A stretch of 38,409 bases of DNA, from the NCBI GenBank assembly GCA_015063725.1, contig SVTP01000001.1:1-38409 (forward strand). The letters run 5' to 3'. Below the pieces are notes generated by a model. It was not told where the DNA came from and did not search any database. It worked only from the letters and a program-made list of their open reading frames with translations. The stretch comes from Oscillospiraceae bacterium (GTDB lineage Bacteria; Bacillota; Clostridia; Oscillospirales; CAG-272). Positions 16,542 through 24,738 of the stretch are shown here, one piece after another (the first letter of the stretch is position 1; every line of letters begins with the position of its first letter). Made by a program: the position numbers and the translations under genes.

Positions 16542-17918
16542 TTAAAGTCTGCGAAAACGTCCGCCGGAGAGCTCTTCAATCTTTTCTTCGATCTCACTAT
16601 TGGAAAGCGAGGTCTGTCTGCCGCTCTCATATTCAGCATCGATCCATTCTTTCATGGCAATAACAAGCGGATCTTTCTTGTCGATCGCTTCGTTTGCGGA
16701 AAGACGGTAGTTTTCGTTGATCCAATACGCAATACCTGCAAGCCCAGACGTCTTGCCAAGCATAACGGTGGCACTGCGATTAAGAATCTTTTTGGTGTCA
16801 AAAATATTGTAGATCTCTTCATCCTTGAGCAGTCCGTCAGCGTGAATGCCCGCGCGGGTAACGTTGAAGTTTCTGCCAACAAACGGAGTCATAGGCGGAA
16901 TTTCGTAGCCCATTTCCTTGCTGAAATACTCAGCAATATCGGTGATGGCAGTAGGATCCATTCCGTCAAAGGAGCCGCGCAAGGAGGCGTATTCGAATAC
17001 CATAGCTTCCAAAGGAACATTACCTGTTCTCTCGCCGATACCAAGAAGCGAGCAGTTGACGCCCGAAGCACCGTAGAGCCATGCGGTTGTAGCATTGGAG
17101 ACTGCCTTATAGAAGTCGTTGTGTCCGTGCCACTCCAGCATCTCGCTGGGGACCTCGGAATAGTGCTGCAAACCGTAAACAATACCGGGAACACTACGCG
17201 GAATGGCAACCTCGGGATATGGGATGCCGTAGCCCATGGTATCACAAGCACGGATACGTACGGGAATGCCTGCCTCGCGCGAAAGCTTCATCAATTCATT
17301 GACAAAAGGCACAACAAAGCCGTAGAAATCGGCGCGCGTGATGTCCTCCAAGTGACATCTGGGCATAACGCCCGCTTCAAAGGCATCACAAACGGTCTTG
17401 AGGTAGTATTCCATGCATTCCTTGCGTGTCATTTTCATCTTTTTGAAGATGTGATAGTCACTACAGGAAACGAGAATACCCGTCTCGCGGATGCCAAGGT
17501 CCTTTACAAGCTTGAAATCTTCGCGGCTTGCTCGGATCCATGTGGTGATTTCGGGAAATTTCAGACCGAGATCCTGACATTGCTGCAGAGCTTCTCTATC
17601 CTTTTTGCTATATACGAAAAATTCAGTTTGACGAACGATACCGAACGGACCGCTCAGGCGCGACATCAGCTTGAACAAATCTACGATCTGCTTAACGGTG
17701 TAAGGCTCAACCGACTGTTGACCGTCGCGGAAGGAGGTATCGGTGATCCAGATATCCTGCGGCATGCCGATGGGCACACGGCGATGGTTAAATGGGATTC
17801 GCGGTACGTCCGTATAGGGATAGACCTCACGATAAAGGTTAGGTTCTTTTACATCTTGAAGCGAATATTTGTAGGTGCTTTGCTCCAGTAAATTGGTTTT
17901 TGAAGAAATTTCTAACAT
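16542..17918 (-). CDS. Re-citrate synthase-like protein (isopropylmalate/homocitrate synthase family)
   Basis: 458 residues, RBS AAAGGAG. The DRE-TIM barrel is recognisable: metal ligand Asp60 in DTSFRDGQQ, RQTEFFVYSKKDREA, GILVSCSDYH, CHLEDITRADFYGF, and HGHND with His264/His266. The N-terminal leader with PRIPFNHRRVP is typical of the clostridial group containing the Re-citrate synthase of Clostridium kluyveri. That enzyme condenses oxaloacetate and acetyl-CoA with opposite stereochemistry to ordinary citrate synthase. Close relatives are often annotated as 2-isopropylmalate synthase or, wrongly, histone-lysine N-methyltransferase. The aconitase and isocitrate dehydrogenase genes downstream strongly favour citrate synthesis. 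It is the first gene of the operon. Confidence 0.85.
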   Translation of the reverse strand: MLEISSKTNLLEQSTYKYSLQDVKEPNLYREVYPYTDVPRIPFNHRRVPIGMPQDIWITDTSFRDGQQSVEPYTVKQIVDLFKLMSRLSGPFGIVRQTEFFVYSKKDREALQQCQDLGLKFPEITTWIRASREDFKLVKDLGIRETGILVSCSDYHIFKKMKMTRKECMEYYLKTVCDAFEAGVMPRCHLEDITRADFYGFVVPFVNELMKLSREAGIPVRIRACDTMGYGIPYPEVAIPRSVPGIVYGLQHYSEVPSEMLEWHGHNDFYKAVSNATTAWLYGASGVNCSLLGIGERTGNVPLEAMVFEYASLRGSFDGMDPTAITDIAEYFSKEMGYEIPPMTPFVGRNFNVTRAGIHADGLLKDEEIYNIFDTKKILNRSATVMLGKTSGLAGIAYWINENYRLSANEAIDKKDPLVIAMKEWIDAEYESGRQTSLSNSEIEEKIEELSGGRFRRL

Positions 17919-17940
17919 CGTTTATTCTCCTTTCGGATCT

Positions 17941-17952
17941 ATTGTATACAAT
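17941..17952. promoter_or_regulatory. palindromic GntR/FadR-type operator
   Basis: ATTGTATACAAT is a perfect 12-bp palindrome with the GT-N2-AC core known for FadR-subgroup operators. It overlaps the first bases of the -10 box, so a bound repressor would block RNA polymerase. The regulator gene is the second gene of the operon. Confidence 0.7.
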
Positions 17953-17979
17953 TATACAGCAAAACCTTGTATTTGTCAA
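17951..17979 (-). promoter_or_regulatory. strong sigma-A promoter of the half-TCA operon
   Basis: Minus-strand TTGACA (17979-17974), exactly 17 bp, TATAAT (17956-17951): both boxes are full consensus. It lies 32 bp before the start of the Re-citrate-synthase-like gene. Confidence 0.92.
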
Positions 17980-18071
17980 TACATATTATTAAGGAAGTTT
18001 TTGCATTTATGCAATTTCTGCTTTTTTGTGCGCTTGGCAATTTTCATACTTTCATTTTTGTGCAGAATAAC

Positions 18072-18107
18072 AAAAAAACACCGCTGTAAGCAGTACAGCG
18101 GTGTTTT
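18072..18107 (-). terminator. terminator of topB
   Basis: A perfect 14-bp stem, AAAACACCGCTGTA (18075-18088) with TACAGCGGTGTTTT (18094-18107), has a 5-nt loop. On the minus strand the stem runs into seven T residues. Confidence 0.9.
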
Positions 18108-18114
18108 GTAAGCT

Positions 18115-20331
18115 TTATTCAATTGGTGGTGGCTCGGGTAAAGGTGCTCCCTCACCATCCCAAATTGGCAAATCTGTGGTCGGCGTTGGAGTGCGTCTTT
18201 CAAAATCAAAGACTGCTCTGCCGTTCTCTAGTTTGAGGGCGGCATCAAAGCTCTTTCTGCTCTTTTTGGAAATAAAGCCTTTGATCTCGGCGGTGCGCCC
18301 CGTCTCGATAAGCATTTTGAGGTTTGCCACTGAAATGGCACGTCCACAAATGCTGATGTTGACCGAAAAACGGCATCCATCCTTGTATCCCGTGCAACCG
18401 TAAAAGGTGCGGAAGCGCTTGACATCCTTGCCGCAAAGCGGGCACTGTGCGACCACGTCACCAAAGAATCCTGTTTCGGAGTCGATTGCAAGGTTGGTTT
18501 CTTCTTTTTTGGAGAATACTTCGGCGATCTCCCCCTCGGCAAGCTTCACACTCTCTTCGATTTCCATCGTACCTCGATACACCTTTTTGAGTGCCTGTCC
18601 GAGCTGTGAGGTCTTATATTTATCCATATTGATCTTCATCTGCAAAAGCGACTCGATCAGAAATTCACCGCCTGGCAGAATGGTATAGGTGTCTTTTTTG
18701 AGGTCGATATAACCGCTCTTGCGAGCGTTATCAATGATACCCGTACGGGTTGCCTCGGTTCCAAGCTCAAGACCTTCAAAAATCGCCTTGTAGTCCTCGT
18801 TGTCATCGACGTTCTCGTTGCCTACTTCCCCGTCAGGCGACTCTTTTGCAGCTTTTTTATCCTCTTTAAAGGGGTTTTTGAGGTAGTTGTTCAGGGTTTC
18901 AACCGTGTAGTGCTTGGGCGGTGTGGTTTCCTTTTCAATAGGTTTGAAATCAATGTTGACCACGTCTCCCTTGTTCAGTGCGGGCAGAACCTTATCCTTT
19001 TGCGTGTAGTCATCGTATTTTGTCCAACCGCGCTCAAGCATGACCATGCCCTTAAGGGTGAAGCGCTCGAGAGTTCCTACATCAATTGTGATCTCGGTAC
19101 GCGAAACCACGCAATCCTCGGCACAAAAGACGGCAACAAAACGGCGGAACACTGTGGAATAAACTTGCATTTCCTTTTCGGTCAGCTGCGTTTTGTTGGG
19201 GATCTTATAGGTCGGTGTAAGCGCCGAGTGAGACTCAATCTTGCTATCGTCAAAAATCGTTTTCGAATCCTTGAAACGCACTGGGTAACCGAGCTTTGCA
19301 CATCCTGCAAGAATCTGGCGGATCTTGTCCTTTTCTGCGGTTGCCAAATACTCGGAGTTGGTACGCGGATAGGTCAGATATCCTTTTTCATAGAGCCCTT
19401 GCACGATGTCAAGACTTTCTTGCATGGACATTTTGTACTTCTTACTCAAGGCGTTTTGCAGCTTGGAAAGCGAGTAGAGCTTGCCTGCAAAGAGCGTATC
19501 TTTCTTGCTTTTGACATCATGGACAACTGCACCCGTTTGATTGTAGGTGGCACAAAGTGCTTCTGCCTTGGCACGCTCGTCGGACTCAAATTTGTTTTTG
19601 GAAAGCAGCTCAACGACCTCGCCGTTGGTCTTTTCTTTGCTGACAAGTGCAAAATATTTACCGGGGACAAAGTTGCGGATCGCCATGTCCCTATCGTAAA
19701 TAGCCTTTACAATGGGAACGATGACACGACCGACACGAAGGAGCGTTCCCGTTTTGAGTGTGGCATAACGCGTCAGATTGACGCCGTAGAGCCAATCGAT
19801 ATAGGTGCGCGCAAAGCCCTCTGCCGCAAGACGGTCATACTCGCTTTCATCCTTCATTTCGGTAAGTGCCTTTTGTACTGTTTGTTGCGTTTGGTCGGGC
19901 AACCAAAGACGTTTATACTTCTTCCCTTGCGCTCCCGCGTTATTCATGCAAAGGCGCACGATGATCTCTCCCTCGCGGTCTGCGTCTCCTGCGTTCACAA
20001 TGGTGTCAACATCGGGGCGATTGCAAAGCTCGCGGATGATTTCAAATTGGCGGCGCACGCCGGGATCGACTTTTTTGTCCTTGCCATTTTCACGGCGCAA
20101 TTCAAATTTGAATTCCTTGGGGAAACACGGCAGATTTGCCATCGTCCATCTGCCCGAATCGTCGGGAGAGGGTGAATAGGTTTCAATATCGCACAAGGAA
20201 AAGAGGTGACCGAATGCCCATGTAATGATATACCCTTCTCCCTCAAGATATCCTTGCCGTTTTTGCATCGGGCCAATGCCGGCGGCAATGTTGCGCCCAA
20301 GGCTTGGCTTTTCTGCAATGATCAAAATCAT
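18115..20331 (-). CDS. topB: DNA topoisomerase III
   Basis: 738 residues from ATG 20331 (AAAGGAG upstream). The TOPRIM domain begins MILIIAEKPSLGRNIA with Glu7 and has the acidic triad DADREGE at 116-122. The catalytic Tyr321 is in LTYPRTNSEYL. The topoisomerase IA core continues to about 600. The C-terminus has a four-Cys zinc-binding module (CPLCGKD...CTGYKDGC) and a last repeat, GFISKKSRKSFDAALKL, ending in a Pro-rich tail. It relaxes negative supercoils and decatenates DNA through a single-strand break. Some topB genes belong to conjugative elements, but here no such neighbours exist. Its own promoter is not obvious, so it may depend on read-through from the P-loop gene. Confidence 0.93.
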   Translation of the reverse strand: MILIIAEKPSLGRNIAAGIGPMQKRQGYLEGEGYIITWAFGHLFSLCDIETYSPSPDDSGRWTMANLPCFPKEFKFELRRENGKDKKVDPGVRRQFEIIRELCNRPDVDTIVNAGDADREGEIIVRLCMNNAGAQGKKYKRLWLPDQTQQTVQKALTEMKDESEYDRLAAEGFARTYIDWLYGVNLTRYATLKTGTLLRVGRVIVPIVKAIYDRDMAIRNFVPGKYFALVSKEKTNGEVVELLSKNKFESDERAKAEALCATYNQTGAVVHDVKSKKDTLFAGKLYSLSKLQNALSKKYKMSMQESLDIVQGLYEKGYLTYPRTNSEYLATAEKDKIRQILAGCAKLGYPVRFKDSKTIFDDSKIESHSALTPTYKIPNKTQLTEKEMQVYSTVFRRFVAVFCAEDCVVSRTEITIDVGTLERFTLKGMVMLERGWTKYDDYTQKDKVLPALNKGDVVNIDFKPIEKETTPPKHYTVETLNNYLKNPFKEDKKAAKESPDGEVGNENVDDNEDYKAIFEGLELGTEATRTGIIDNARKSGYIDLKKDTYTILPGGEFLIESLLQMKINMDKYKTSQLGQALKKVYRGTMEIEESVKLAEGEIAEVFSKKEETNLAIDSETGFFGDVVAQCPLCGKDVKRFRTFYGCTGYKDGCRFSVNISICGRAISVANLKMLIETGRTAEIKGFISKKSRKSFDAALKLENGRAVFDFERRTPTPTTDLPIWDGEGAPLPEPPPIE

Positions 20332-20358
20332 TTTTTGAACTCCTTTATTGCTTTTGCG

Positions 20359-20402
20359 TAAAAATGCCGCAGTTTCGCCAGGATCGGCGCAAAACTGCGG
20401 CA
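20359..20402 (-). terminator. terminator of the small P-loop gene
   Basis: TGCCGCAGTTT (20365-20375) plus CGCC pairs with GGCG plus AAACTGCGGCA (20392-20402), with one bulged base and a 6-nt loop. Minus-strand T residues follow (20364-20360). It separates the P-loop gene from topB. Confidence 0.87.
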
Positions 20403-20418
20403 CCATTTTTATGTGGAA

Positions 20419-20826
20419 TTAAATGTACTTGCGAATGGTATCAGTCATTTCCTCTGCGGGCATCGAAACGGTCATGGTAACGTTGACGTCGATCTTTTCA
20501 AGCAGAGAATCAAGCTTTACAAGAAGCTCCTCAAATGCAACCATATCGCGTTTGCAGATGCGGAGTGTGCCGTCTACAAACAGATCGGTTACGTCGTGGT
20601 TGCTTGCAAGCATACCTGCAATGAAGCCGTAAAGAGCGGATGCATCATTGATGAGGTATTCGTCAGAGTTTACAAGTCTTACAACGGGCTTTATATCAAA
20701 TCTCAACTGAGCACCCTTTTCGATGCAAACAACGTCACCCTTGGTAACAGCAAGCGCGCCATTGACCATATCGATGAGAACTTTTGTTTTGCCGGTGCCC
20801 TTAACGCCGATAATTAATTTTAACAT
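20419..20826 (-). CDS. small P-loop NTP-binding protein, unknown function
   Basis: 135 residues, RBS GGAGG. Walker A is GVKGTGKT at 7-14. DLFVDG at about 81-86 could be a Walker B strand. The rest alternates beta strands and helices, so it looks like a minimal single-domain NTPase or nucleotide kinase. It lacks the motifs of thymidine or adenylate kinases and I do not recognise the family. It has a strong promoter, a 5' hairpin at the start of the transcript and its own terminator. The gene is upstream of topB; any functional link is unproven. Confidence 0.8.
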   Translation of the reverse strand: MLKLIIGVKGTGKTKVLIDMVNGALAVTKGDVVCIEKGAQLRFDIKPVVRLVNSDEYLINDASALYGFIAGMLASNHDVTDLFVDGTLRICKRDMVAFEELLVKLDSLLEKIDVNVTMTVSMPAEEMTDTIRKYI

Positions 20827-20850
20827 ATTTTTAACCTCCAGAAATCAGCC

Positions 20851-20868
20851 GAGATGACGTTTCATCTC
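20851..20868 (-). promoter_or_regulatory. 5' leader hairpin of the P-loop gene
   Basis: GAGATGA-AACG-TCATCTC on the minus strand, a perfect 7-bp stem within the first bases of the predicted transcript. It could stabilise the mRNA 5' end; no ligand motif is recognised. Confidence 0.5.
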
Positions 20869-20877
20869 CTTAAGTTC

Positions 20878-20906
20878 ATTATACCAAACTTTGGAAACAA
20901 AGTCAA
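20878..20906 (-). promoter_or_regulatory. promoter of the small P-loop gene
   Basis: Minus-strand TTGACT (20906-20901), 17 bp, TATAAT (20883-20878). Confidence 0.85.
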
Positions 20907-20937
20907 GGGCTTTTTCGATTTTCAACGAATTTTTTTC

Positions 20938-22278
20938 TTATGCCTGCAGGCGGTCCTCAAGAGCCTTTTTCATCTCTTCGTACCCGGGCTTGCCAAGGAG
21001 AGCAAACATATTCTTTTTGTAGGATTCTACGCCGGGTTGGTCAAAGGGATTGACGCCAAGCATATAACCCGAGACTGCGCAGGCGAGTTCAAAGAAGTAG
21101 ATCAGTTCACCAAGGGTAAACGCATTACGCTTATCAAGCTCGATAACAAGATTGGGAACGCCGCCATCGACGTGTGCCAGAATCGTGCCCTGCATTGCCT
21201 TTCTCTTAACATCGTTAAGGTCCATGCCGGAGAGGAAGTTGAGCCCGTCAATGTTTGCGGGATCGTTCGGAATGGCAAAAGCATCGCCTGTATCGGCAAT
21301 GTCAATCACAGTTTCAAACATCGAGCGTGTGCCATCCTGAATGAACTGACCGAGAGAGTGCAGATCGGTGGAGAACACAACGGATGCCGGGAAGATGCCC
21401 TTTTGATCCTTGCCCTCGCTCTCACCAAAGAGCTGCTTCCACCACTCGCTGAACATAGCCGAGAAGGGCTCGTAGCTTGCCATGACCTCAACGGTCTTGC
21501 CGCTGCGGTAAAGGATATTACGGATGGCTGCATATCGATAACAATCGTTTTTGATGATGTCCGCATCCACATATGTATGGCTTGCGGAAGCCGCACCTTG
21601 CATGAGCTCATCAATATCGATACCTGCAACGGCGATGGGCAAAAGACCGACTGCCGTCAGAACCGAGAAGCGTCCGCCGACGTCATCCGGAACAACAAAG
21701 GTCTCATATCCCGCATCAGTGGAAAATTGCTTGAGTGTGCCGCGTGCACGGTCGGTGGTTACAAAAATGCGCTCGCGTGCCCCCTCTTTGCCGTACTTTT
21801 CTTCCAAAAGGGTGCGGAAAACGCGGAAAGCAACCGCAGGCTCGGTGGTGGTGCCCGACTTGGAGATAACGTTTACGCAAACGTCGCGTCCCTCGCAAAG
21901 AGCGAGGACTTCGTTAAGAGCACCTGCACTGATGGAGTTACCCGCAAAATAAATGTCGGGAGTATCCTTTTTCAAATTGTTATACAAGGGAGACTTGAGG
22001 AACTCGATAACGGCACGTGCGCCGAGATAAGATCCACCAATACCGATCACGATAAGTACGTCACAGCTCTTTTGAATCTTCTCTGCTGCCACCTTAATGC
22101 GTGCAAATTCTTCTTTGTCATAATTGTCGGGCAGATCTACCCAACCCAAAAAGGCATTGCCGGCACCGCTCTTTTCGCGAAGTGTTTTTGCGGCTGCGTT
22201 GACCTCGGCTTGGATATTTGCATATTCCTCGGTGCCGATAAAAGAAGAAACATACTTATCGTTTAATTTGATTGCCAT
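20938..22278 (-). CDS. pgi: glucose-6-phosphate isomerase
   Basis: 446 residues, as in Gram-positive Pgi. The sugar isomerase (SIS) domains are marked by [17 protein letters not shown] and [17 protein letters not shown], which bind the phosphate. The C-terminal motif [16 protein letters not shown] contains the catalytic Lys. The catalytic Glu lies in the middle region ([13 protein letters not shown]). It interconverts glucose-6-phosphate and fructose-6-phosphate in glycolysis. It is monocistronic, with its own consensus promoter and a moderate RBS (AAGGACGG). There is only a weak hairpin after the stop codon. Confidence 0.95.
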   Translation of the reverse strand: MAIKLNDKYVSSFIGTEEYANIQAEVNAAAKTLREKSGAGNAFLGWVDLPDNYDKEEFARIKVAAEKIQKSCDVLIVIGIGGSYLGARAVIEFLKSPLYNNLKKDTPDIYFAGNSISAGALNEVLALCEGRDVCVNVISKSGTTTEPAVAFRVFRTLLEEKYGKEGARERIFVTTDRARGTLKQFSTDAGYETFVVPDDVGGRFSVLTAVGLLPIAVAGIDIDELMQGAASASHTYVDADIIKNDCYRYAAIRNILYRSGKTVEVMASYEPFSAMFSEWWKQLFGESEGKDQKGIFPASVVFSTDLHSLGQFIQDGTRSMFETVIDIADTGDAFAIPNDPANIDGLNFLSGMDLNDVKRKAMQGTILAHVDGGVPNLVIELDKRNAFTLGELIYFFELACAVSGYMLGVNPFDQPGVESYKKNMFALLGKPGYEEMKKALEDRLQA

Positions 22279-22316
22279 AATTTTAAACCGTCCTTTGGAT
22301 AAAATGAATTATTGAT

Positions 22317-22345
22317 ATTATACACTATTTGCGCGCCGATTACAA
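22317..22345 (-). promoter_or_regulatory. promoter of pgi
   Basis: Minus-strand TTGTAA (22345-22340), 17-bp spacer, TATAAT (22322-22317), 39 bp before the start codon. Confidence 0.8.
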
Positions 22346-22404
22346 GACCTTTTTTCAAAAAAGATGGTGAAAATGTTAGATTATTGCGAAGCTATAAAAC
22401 ATTG

Positions 22405-23595
22405 CTAAATCAAGAGAGACTTTGCAAAAATGTGCCACAGAATTTCAAAAAAGTCGATGCGTTCTATTTCGGAGTCTGTACAAATATCCACGCAACCGAT
22501 CTTCTTTTCTCCACAGCAAAAGCCGATCTCTCCAATCTTTTCGCCCGCAGGTGTGGGAGCGGTGATGCTTTCCACCAGCGTGACCTTCTTTTCAATTTTG
22601 GAAAGCTCTTCGCGTCTAACAACGCATGAAAAAGCAGGATATGTGCCACTGATCTCCCGTTTGGCGCTTCCCTTTACACAGACTGCTTCGGATACTCCTG
22701 CTTCCTCTTTAAACAATGCAAAATTGGCAAATCCCCAATCAAGAAGTGCCGTTGCAGCGGCGTTGCGAATATCCCGAGACTCCGCACCCATAATCACACA
22801 AACCAGTGAGAGTCCGTCGCGCTCGGCAGTGGCACTGATGCAAAAGCCCGCCTTTGACGTAGAGCCTGTTTTCAGCCCTGTGCAGCCCTTGTAAAAGCGC
22901 ACAAGACGGTTGGTATTGGTAAGTCCAAATGCGCCGTCACGAATGGTATCCATCCAAATGGAACTATACTGCAACACGAGCGGATGCGCCACCAGTGCGC
23001 GAGACATCAGTGCGATATCACGAGCACTTGTCAGGTGATGCTCGGCAGTATCGTCAAGACCTGTGACGTTCTCGAATTTTGTTGATGTCATGTCAAGCTC
23101 GGCTGCTTTTGCATTCATTTTTGCAACAAATGTCTCTACACTGCCACTGATGTGCTCAGCAAGTGCCACTGCGGCATCGTTAGCCGAGGCTATGACAACG
23201 CTTTTGAGCAGATCCTCAACGCTCATCTCCTCGCCTTCCTTCAAAAAGACTTGCGAGCCGCCCATAGAAGCCGCGTTTGCAGAAATGGATATCGTATCAT
23301 CAAGACGTACTGTTCCGGCATCGATCGCTTCCATCACAAGGAGCAAGGTCATAACCTTTGTAACAGATGCGGGCGGGAGAGCTTCATCGGCGTTTTGTGC
23401 GTACAGAACAGTCCCCGTTGTAGCTTCCATCAAAATGGCACTTTTGCAATTGAGATTGAGTGAGCCTTCGGGAACACCGAGAGTGTTTTCCTGTGGCTTA
23501 GAATCGTTTTCCTCACCAAAGACCTCAAATCCGATTGGCAAAAGCAGAATGACGGCTATGATGATTGCCGTCAGCTTGTAAAAAAATTTTTTCAT
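22405..23595 (-). CDS. D-alanyl-D-alanine carboxypeptidase (S11, DacF/DacA type)
   Basis: 396 residues. ATG 23595 is preceded by GAGG; a GTG three codons earlier is part of that RBS. A signal peptide covers about 1-27. All three catalytic motifs are intact: Ser77-Val-Thr-Lys80, Ser137-Ala-Asn139, and Lys242-Thr-Gly244 in GLKTGSTSKAGFC. The C-terminal beta domain ends in a hydrophobic, amphipathic segment (FFEILWHIFAKSLLI) that would lie on the outer membrane surface. It trims the terminal D-Ala from peptidoglycan peptides. It contrasts with the KTG-less homologue at 9930-11312. It is located between pgi and the gal operon, with no shared operon evident. Confidence 0.9.
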   Translation of the reverse strand: MKKFFYKLTAIIIAVILLLPIGFEVFGEENDSKPQENTLGVPEGSLNLNCKSAILMEATTGTVLYAQNADEALPPASVTKVMTLLLVMEAIDAGTVRLDDTISISANAASMGGSQVFLKEGEEMSVEDLLKSVVIASANDAAVALAEHISGSVETFVAKMNAKAAELDMTSTKFENVTGLDDTAEHHLTSARDIALMSRALVAHPLVLQYSSIWMDTIRDGAFGLTNTNRLVRFYKGCTGLKTGSTSKAGFCISATAERDGLSLVCVIMGAESRDIRNAAATALLDWGFANFALFKEEAGVSEAVCVKGSAKREISGTYPAFSCVVRREELSKIEKKVTLVESITAPTPAGEKIGEIGFCCGEKKIGCVDICTDSEIERIDFFEILWHIFAKSLLI

Positions 23596-23642
23596 ACTTA
23601 TCACCTCGCCACATTGTATGATTTTGAATGGACAAATATGAA

Positions 23643-23669
23643 AAGCCGCCGTGCAAATTGCGCGGCGGC
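23643..23669 (-). terminator. terminator of the nucleotidyltransferase-galE-galM operon
   Basis: On the minus strand GCCGCCG pairs with CGGCGGC (23669-23663 with 23651-23645), the stem continuing through GCAA/TTGC, followed by TTTT. It lies 8 bp after the galM stop. Confidence 0.8.
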
Positions 23670-23676
23670 AGCTCTT

Positions 23677-24735
23677 TTATTTTACAGAAAACTGATAAAT
23701 CGTTGTGTAATCATACTTTTCGCCGGGGTTCAGTACCGTATCGGTGAAATTGGAGTGATTGATTGCATCGGGCATTTTTTGCGTTTCCAAGCAAAATGCC
23801 GACTGTACGGTTGCGGGACATCCACCCTTGAGGGGGGCTTCGATCTCCCACATAAAGTTGCCTGTATAGAACTGTACGCAGGGCTGATTGGTATAGACCT
23901 GCATCAGTCGTCCGCTATTCGGCTCGTATGCTTCAATGCGCAAAATGGGAGTTTTCGTTTCGCCGCCTGTAAAGCAAAGGCAATGGTCAAAGCCGCCCGC
24001 CAGCTTGAGGTCGGGGTGCTCAAGGTCAAAGTCCTCACCAATGGTCTTAGGCTCGCGGAAATCGAACGGCGTTCTGATGACCGAGCGGATCTCACCCGTG
24101 GGAATGAGCTTTTCGTCGGTGGGGATATATTTGTCGGCATCCATTTGCAAAACGTGATCAAAGATCTTGCCCGAGGAAAAGCCGCCAAGATTGAAGTAGG
24201 CGTGGTTTGTGAGGTTGACAACTGTCTTTTGATCGGTTGTAGCCTCGTAATGAATGGAGAGCGCATTGGAGAGCAACAAGGTGTAAGTAACGGTGACCTG
24301 TAGCGTGCCGGGATAGTTTTCGTCGCCGTCGGGCGAGGTCAGTGTCAAAATGAGGCGCGGTTCTTCCCCATCCTCAGCTTTGACGTCCCAAATTTTGTGC
24401 GAAAAGCCAACCTTGCCACCGTGCAAGGAGTTGCCGTTGTTGTTCTTGAAGATTTGATAGTCTTTGCCGCCAAGGGTGAATTTTCCTCTTGCAATGCGGT
24501 TGCATACGCGACCGACGAGTGCGCCGAGGTATCCGGGTGCCAAAACGTAATCGCGCAAGGAATCATAGCCTGCAACCACGTCGGTCAGGCGACCGAGTCT
24601 GTCGGGAACCGAAATCTCCATGATCGCGCCGCCAAACTCGCAAATACGCGCGCTCATGCCACTGTCGTTTTTGAGCAGATAACTGTACACGTCGCGACCA
24701 TCGTCCATTGTTCCAAAATAGTGTTTTGTAATCAT
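23677..24735 (-). CDS. galM: aldose 1-epimerase (galactose mutarotase)
   Basis: 352 residues, normal for GalM. The beta-sandwich family motifs are present: the catalytic His in VVNLTNHAYFNLGG, an earlier His in GNSLHGGKVGF, and the catalytic Glu in AFCLETQKMPDAINHSNF near the C-terminus. It interconverts alpha and beta anomers of galactose or glucose. It starts 3 bp after the galE stop and is the last gene of the sugar operon. Confidence 0.93.
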   Translation of the reverse strand: MITKHYFGTMDDGRDVYSYLLKNDSGMSARICEFGGAIMEISVPDRLGRLTDVVAGYDSLRDYVLAPGYLGALVGRVCNRIARGKFTLGGKDYQIFKNNNGNSLHGGKVGFSHKIWDVKAEDGEEPRLILTLTSPDGDENYPGTLQVTVTYTLLLSNALSIHYEATTDQKTVVNLTNHAYFNLGGFSSGKIFDHVLQMDADKYIPTDEKLIPTGEIRSVIRTPFDFREPKTIGEDFDLEHPDLKLAGGFDHCLCFTGGETKTPILRIEAYEPNSGRLMQVYTNQPCVQFYTGNFMWEIEAPLKGGCPATVQSAFCLETQKMPDAINHSNFTDTVLNPGEKYDYTTIYQFSVK

Positions 24736-24738
24736 GCT

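Noticed and set aside
16542..17918. Annotation as 2-isopropylmalate synthase or histone-lysine methyltransferase
   Set aside because: Operon context with aconitase and isocitrate dehydrogenase, and the family pattern, point to citrate synthesis; the methyltransferase label is a known misannotation of this group.
18910..20175. 421-residue frame opposite topB
   Set aside because: Antisense shadow of topoisomerase III, which has all catalytic motifs.
18115..20331. topB as marker of an integrative conjugative element
   Set aside because: Neighbours are housekeeping genes; no relaxase, coupling protein or conjugation genes are present.
20854..22266. 470-residue frame opposite pgi
   Set aside because: Antisense shadow; the pgi strand has signature motifs, promoter and RBS.
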